From a virus, in IMG/VR virus record IMGVR_UViG_3300022072_000114, positions 1-26,561 of that record: DNA of 26,561 nt. One strand, 5' to 3'. The stretch's first letter is position 1; every line of letters begins with the position of its first letter. The notes under the pieces were generated by a model, which was not told the origin of the DNA, ran no database searches, and saw only the letters and a list, made by a program, of their open reading frames with translations. The position numbers were made by a program, and so were the translations under genes. Shown piece after piece: positions 24,724 to 26,561 of the stretch.

Positions 24724-25077
24724 TTAAAATGGCAACTCGATATCATTGTCAACTACAGGCACATCTTGATATTTATCTACAGGAGCAGTAACACTACCTA
24801 CTTTCTCTATTCTCCAGACTGACAAAGAAACAAAATATACTGTCTTACCTTCTTTGTTTACCCAAGGGCGGCCATCTACATTAAAAGATACTGCAATCAT
24901 ATCCCCTACCTTATAGGCATCTAATTTAGAGCAATTATCTTGTTTTAATTCAAACTTTATGCTTTGTGGGTAATCTCCTTCTGTTTCTATAACAAACTCA
25001 CGTTTTTTAAATGTGTCTGTTACTTGTTGAGTATCGTTTTTTACGATTAATTTACCTTCTAATTTTAATTCTGACAT
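24724..25077 (-). CDS. DUF3127-type single-stranded-DNA-binding-like protein
   Basis: This 117-residue protein is likely an OB-fold DNA-binding protein. It begins with a strand-rich segment (LKLEGKLIVKND), followed by KKREFVIETEG, a core typical of DUF3127, a Bacteroidota family. It then has YKVGDMIAVSFNVDGRPW at about residues 55-72 and a late strand SVWRIEKVG. The C terminus ends in the acidic tip DNDIELPF, much like the DDDIPF tip of bacterial SSB that recruits partner proteins. With the exonuclease upstream it forms part of a phage replication/recombination set. Confidence 0.85.
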   Translation of the reverse strand: MSELKLEGKLIVKNDTQQVTDTFKKREFVIETEGDYPQSIKFELKQDNCSKLDAYKVGDMIAVSFNVDGRPWVNKEGKTVYFVSLSVWRIEKVGSVTAPVDKYQDVPVVDNDIELPF

Positions 25078-25079
25078 TG

Positions 25080-25301
25080 TTATTGTTGTTTAGTATTATT
25101 AATGTATTTAGTTGGTTTCAAGTTGTGCCTTTTCTGAAATTCTCTATGGAGTAGTAATGCTTTATCTATTTTTTGAAGTCTTAGTTTTGATATTTCTTTT
25201 AGCATATTAATCCCTACCTCACTTTGTTTATCTTTTGTACTTAATTCTTTGTGTTTATAATAAAGCATTCTTATTCTATCGTCTATTTGGTCATCGCTCA
25301 T
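25080..25301 (-). CDS. Small helical protein of unknown function
   Basis: This 73-residue, charged, helical protein (DDRIRMLYYKHKELS, then EVGINMLKEISKLRLQKIDKALLLH, split here) has a basic tail (KRHNLKPTKYINN). Its start overlaps the end of a 32-codon micro-gene by 11 bp, and its stop is 2 bp before the SSB-like gene, so it sits within the recombination operon. No family is recognised. Confidence 0.6.
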   Translation of the reverse strand: MSDDQIDDRIRMLYYKHKELSTKDKQSEVGINMLKEISKLRLQKIDKALLLHREFQKRHNLKPTKYINNTKQQ

Positions 25302-25389
25302 CTTTCCTGTTTTTCATAAACCTAGCTAAAGAACTAAATCTATTAGCTTTGAGGTTGTGTTTGATGCAAAATTGCTTATATTTTTTCAT
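25291..25389 (-). CDS. Micro-gene encoding a 32-residue basic protein
   Basis: An open frame runs from ATG at 25389 to TGA at 25291. The product is very basic and ends in FMKNRKDER. Its stop overlaps the next gene's start by 11 bp in the normal direction of the operon, and its ATG has an A-rich context, so translation is plausible. A small nucleic-acid-binding or regulatory peptide is possible. Its short length makes chance a fair alternative. Confidence 0.45.
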   Translation of the reverse strand: MKKYKQFCIKHNLKANRFSSLARFMKNRKDER

Positions 25390-25404
25390 TTTGTTAGTGT
25401 TTGT

Positions 25405-25599
25405 TTAGCCTAAATAAATGTCTTGACCTTCGTACAATATACCACCATCAGAAGATTTTACATACTCCCAACTATTACTATTTAGGTTTAGCCATTCTAG
25501 TGTTTTTGTGACTTTGTTATTCGTGTCTTCGTCAGTAGTGCCTCTACTACTTACTGCATACCGTTTTTTTGTGCCTTTTTCTGCAAATATTAATATCAT
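25405..25599 (-). CDS. Small protein of unknown function
   Basis: This 64-residue protein is short strands with turns (MILIFAEKGTKKRYAV, then KTLEWLNLNSNSWEYVKSSDGG, split here), no signal peptide and no cysteines. It lies between the exonuclease gene and the 32-codon micro-gene. About 60 bp upstream of it (25600-25660) hold only an 11-codon frame, too short to call. No family is recognised. Confidence 0.55.
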   Translation of the reverse strand: MILIFAEKGTKKRYAVSSRGTTDEDTNNKVTKTLEWLNLNSNSWEYVKSSDGGILYEGQDIYLG

Positions 25600-25660
25600 T
25601 ACTTTTGATTTTGATTGTTACCTAAATTGTTCATTCTGCTTTTTTCCTGCTTTAAATAGC

Positions 25661-26410
25661 TTATCCTTGATTTTTACTAAGAACTAAATTAAGGTAATGA
25701 TTATAATATTTTCTACATTCGCTTACCTTGTATTTGATTTGTTCCTCTAGTTCTGAATCTCTAGTAAAGGATAACGTAGTAACTCTAAGAAATGGATCAA
25801 TATCATCTACATTGTGAAGATTAAAATCATCATTTGGTGGGATTAAATGGTCTGGCGTATTTACTAAACAATAAGCCAAGGTAGCGTTATTTCTATCATA
25901 GAGCATCATATACCCTCTAAGCTGCCATTCATATAGTTTGTTTTTACAGTCCTTTGGCATTAGTGGAAATGTTAGCTTAGTAAACGAACTTTTGATGTCT
26001 ATTATAAGACTTTCTTTGTCATCGTCTATATCACATTCTCCTGTTATCCATTGATTAGAAATTCTAACTATATTTTTCTTATAAGACTTAAACTTAACAG
26101 AATTAAATAGCTTTATGCTTTCGTCTTCTTCTTCTGTGCCTTTTAGCATTTGGTTGCTATCAAAGTCTATATCTATTTCTAGTAACTTATTTTTAACCTT
26201 GTTTTCAACAAAAGACATCGCACCTTTTGAAAGGTCAAATAGTGGCTTAAAATCTCTTTTATCTTCTAACTTGTATCTTTCTTTGCTGTTAGACTGTTTT
26301 GTGATTAAATCGTCTAATTTTTTAGCTTCTATTTTAGTTAGCCCGCTACTCTTAGCCATGATGTTACCAAGTTCGGAGCAGCGGACTAAAAAATCATTAT
26401 TTTGGTGCAT
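25661..26410 (-). CDS. PD-(D/E)XK exonuclease (YqaJ/lambda Exo-like)
   Basis: This 249-residue protein matches the phage recombination exonucleases that trim duplex DNA ends to leave single strands for annealing. Motifs: SELGNIM near residues 12-18; G-T-E-E-E-D-E-S-I (91-99) giving the first acidic helix; G-E-C-D-I-D (124-129) with D127; I-I-D-I-K-S-S (136-142) with catalytic D138 and K140; then Q163 and Y167 in YEWQLRGYMML. That is the full active-site order E, D, D-x-K, Q-x-x-x-Y. It overlaps the end of the upstream gene by 14 bp. It probably works with the SSB-like protein downstream. Confidence 0.9.
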   Translation of the reverse strand: MHQNNDFLVRCSELGNIMAKSSGLTKIEAKKLDDLITKQSNSKERYKLEDKRDFKPLFDLSKGAMSFVENKVKNKLLEIDIDFDSNQMLKGTEEEDESIKLFNSVKFKSYKKNIVRISNQWITGECDIDDDKESLIIDIKSSFTKLTFPLMPKDCKNKLYEWQLRGYMMLYDRNNATLAYCLVNTPDHLIPPNDDFNLHNVDDIDPFLRVTTLSFTRDSELEEQIKYKVSECRKYYNHYLNLVLSKNQG

Positions 26411-26561
26411 AATGTTCTAATTCTTTAGTTTGTGATTCGTTGAATAAATAGGTTTCAATAGCATCTGCATAAGTATAACTACCTGCTTTTACTGCTGCCA
26501 ATAGTTTAGTAAAACTTACATCGTTAATAGTAGGTAGCTTTTTTACTACATTAGGCTGTCC
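26397..26561 (-). CDS. Partial CDS, C-terminal tail of a probable phage recombinase
   Basis: The last 54 residues of a protein whose start lies beyond the window run from 26561 to a TAA at 26397, overlapping the exonuclease start by 14 bp. The tail reads PTINDVSFTKLLAAVKAG, then YTYADAIETYLFNESQ and ELEHY. Tails of this type (helix, Gly-containing turn, then a segment ending near a Gln and Leu/His) are common at the ends of RecT-like annealing proteins of Bacteroidota phages. Its place just upstream of an exonuclease supports that. Without the core domain the call stays tentative. Confidence 0.5.
   Translation of the reverse strand, partial: GQPNVVKKLPTINDVSFTKLLAAVKAGSYTYADAIETYLFNESQTKELEHYAPK

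Noticed and set aside
25600-25660. 11-codon minus frame between the exonuclease and the 64-aa gene
   Set aside because: Too short and low in complexity (Asn/Gln) to support as a gene.
26115-26420. Plus-strand 101-codon Ser/Leu-rich frame
   Set aside because: It is a mirror of the exonuclease gene, with composition typical of the complementary strand of Lys/Asp-rich codons.

Overview
The window looks like part of the genome of a tailed phage (siphovirus-like) or prophage of a Bacteroidota host, probably a flavobacterium relative. Reasons: AT-rich DNA; A-rich start contexts without Shine-Dalgarno sequences; a candidate promoter matching the Bacteroidota TAnnTTTG element; and a DUF3127-type SSB-like protein, a family typical of Bacteroidota. 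No integrase, repressor, endolysin, tRNA, IS element or CRISPR array is visible. Family names come from motifs and gene order read by eye, not from searches.

Layout. Bases 20-22395 form one plus-strand late (virion) block with most genes 0-20 bp apart or overlapping. Order: a secreted or outer-membrane-like protein; small and large terminase; portal; SPP1 gp7/Mu gpF-type head morphogenesis protein; a possible tail hub protein and a small structural protein; a tail-completion protein; a neck-type protein fused to a LamG-like lectin domain; two small proteins, one a membrane protein; a tail assembly chaperone pair joined by a T TTT TTC -1 frameshift site; an 883-aa tape measure; two small proteins; scaffold; major capsid protein; a Cys-rich virion protein; and a probable tail tube. 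A strong internal terminator follows, then three large tail-fibre or appendage-like proteins, two small membrane proteins (holin-like at best) and a Cys-containing protein, ending at a perfect 13-bp terminator hairpin.

Bases 22488-26561 run on the minus strand toward that hairpin. They hold about thirteen small early or accessory genes, including two micro-genes of 48 and 32 codons. At the upstream (right) end is a recombination cassette: the tail of a possible RecT-like annealing protein (cut by the window edge), a PD-(D/E)XK exonuclease, and a DUF3127 protein with an acidic SSB-like tip. Between the small genes are repeated hairpin leaders (24377-24720) and dyad-rich, cassette-like spacers (22891-23340).

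How it works together: the early block would process and anneal DNA. The terminase packages it through the portal into a scaffolded capsid. The chaperone pair and tape measure build a non-contractile tail, which is capped by completion proteins and carries adhesion proteins. The most unusual points are the capsid/scaffold genes lying after the tape measure, the lectin domain fused to a neck-type protein, a zinc-ribbon-like insert in the portal, the reiterated leaders, and the possible gene-cassette architecture at the early-gene end.
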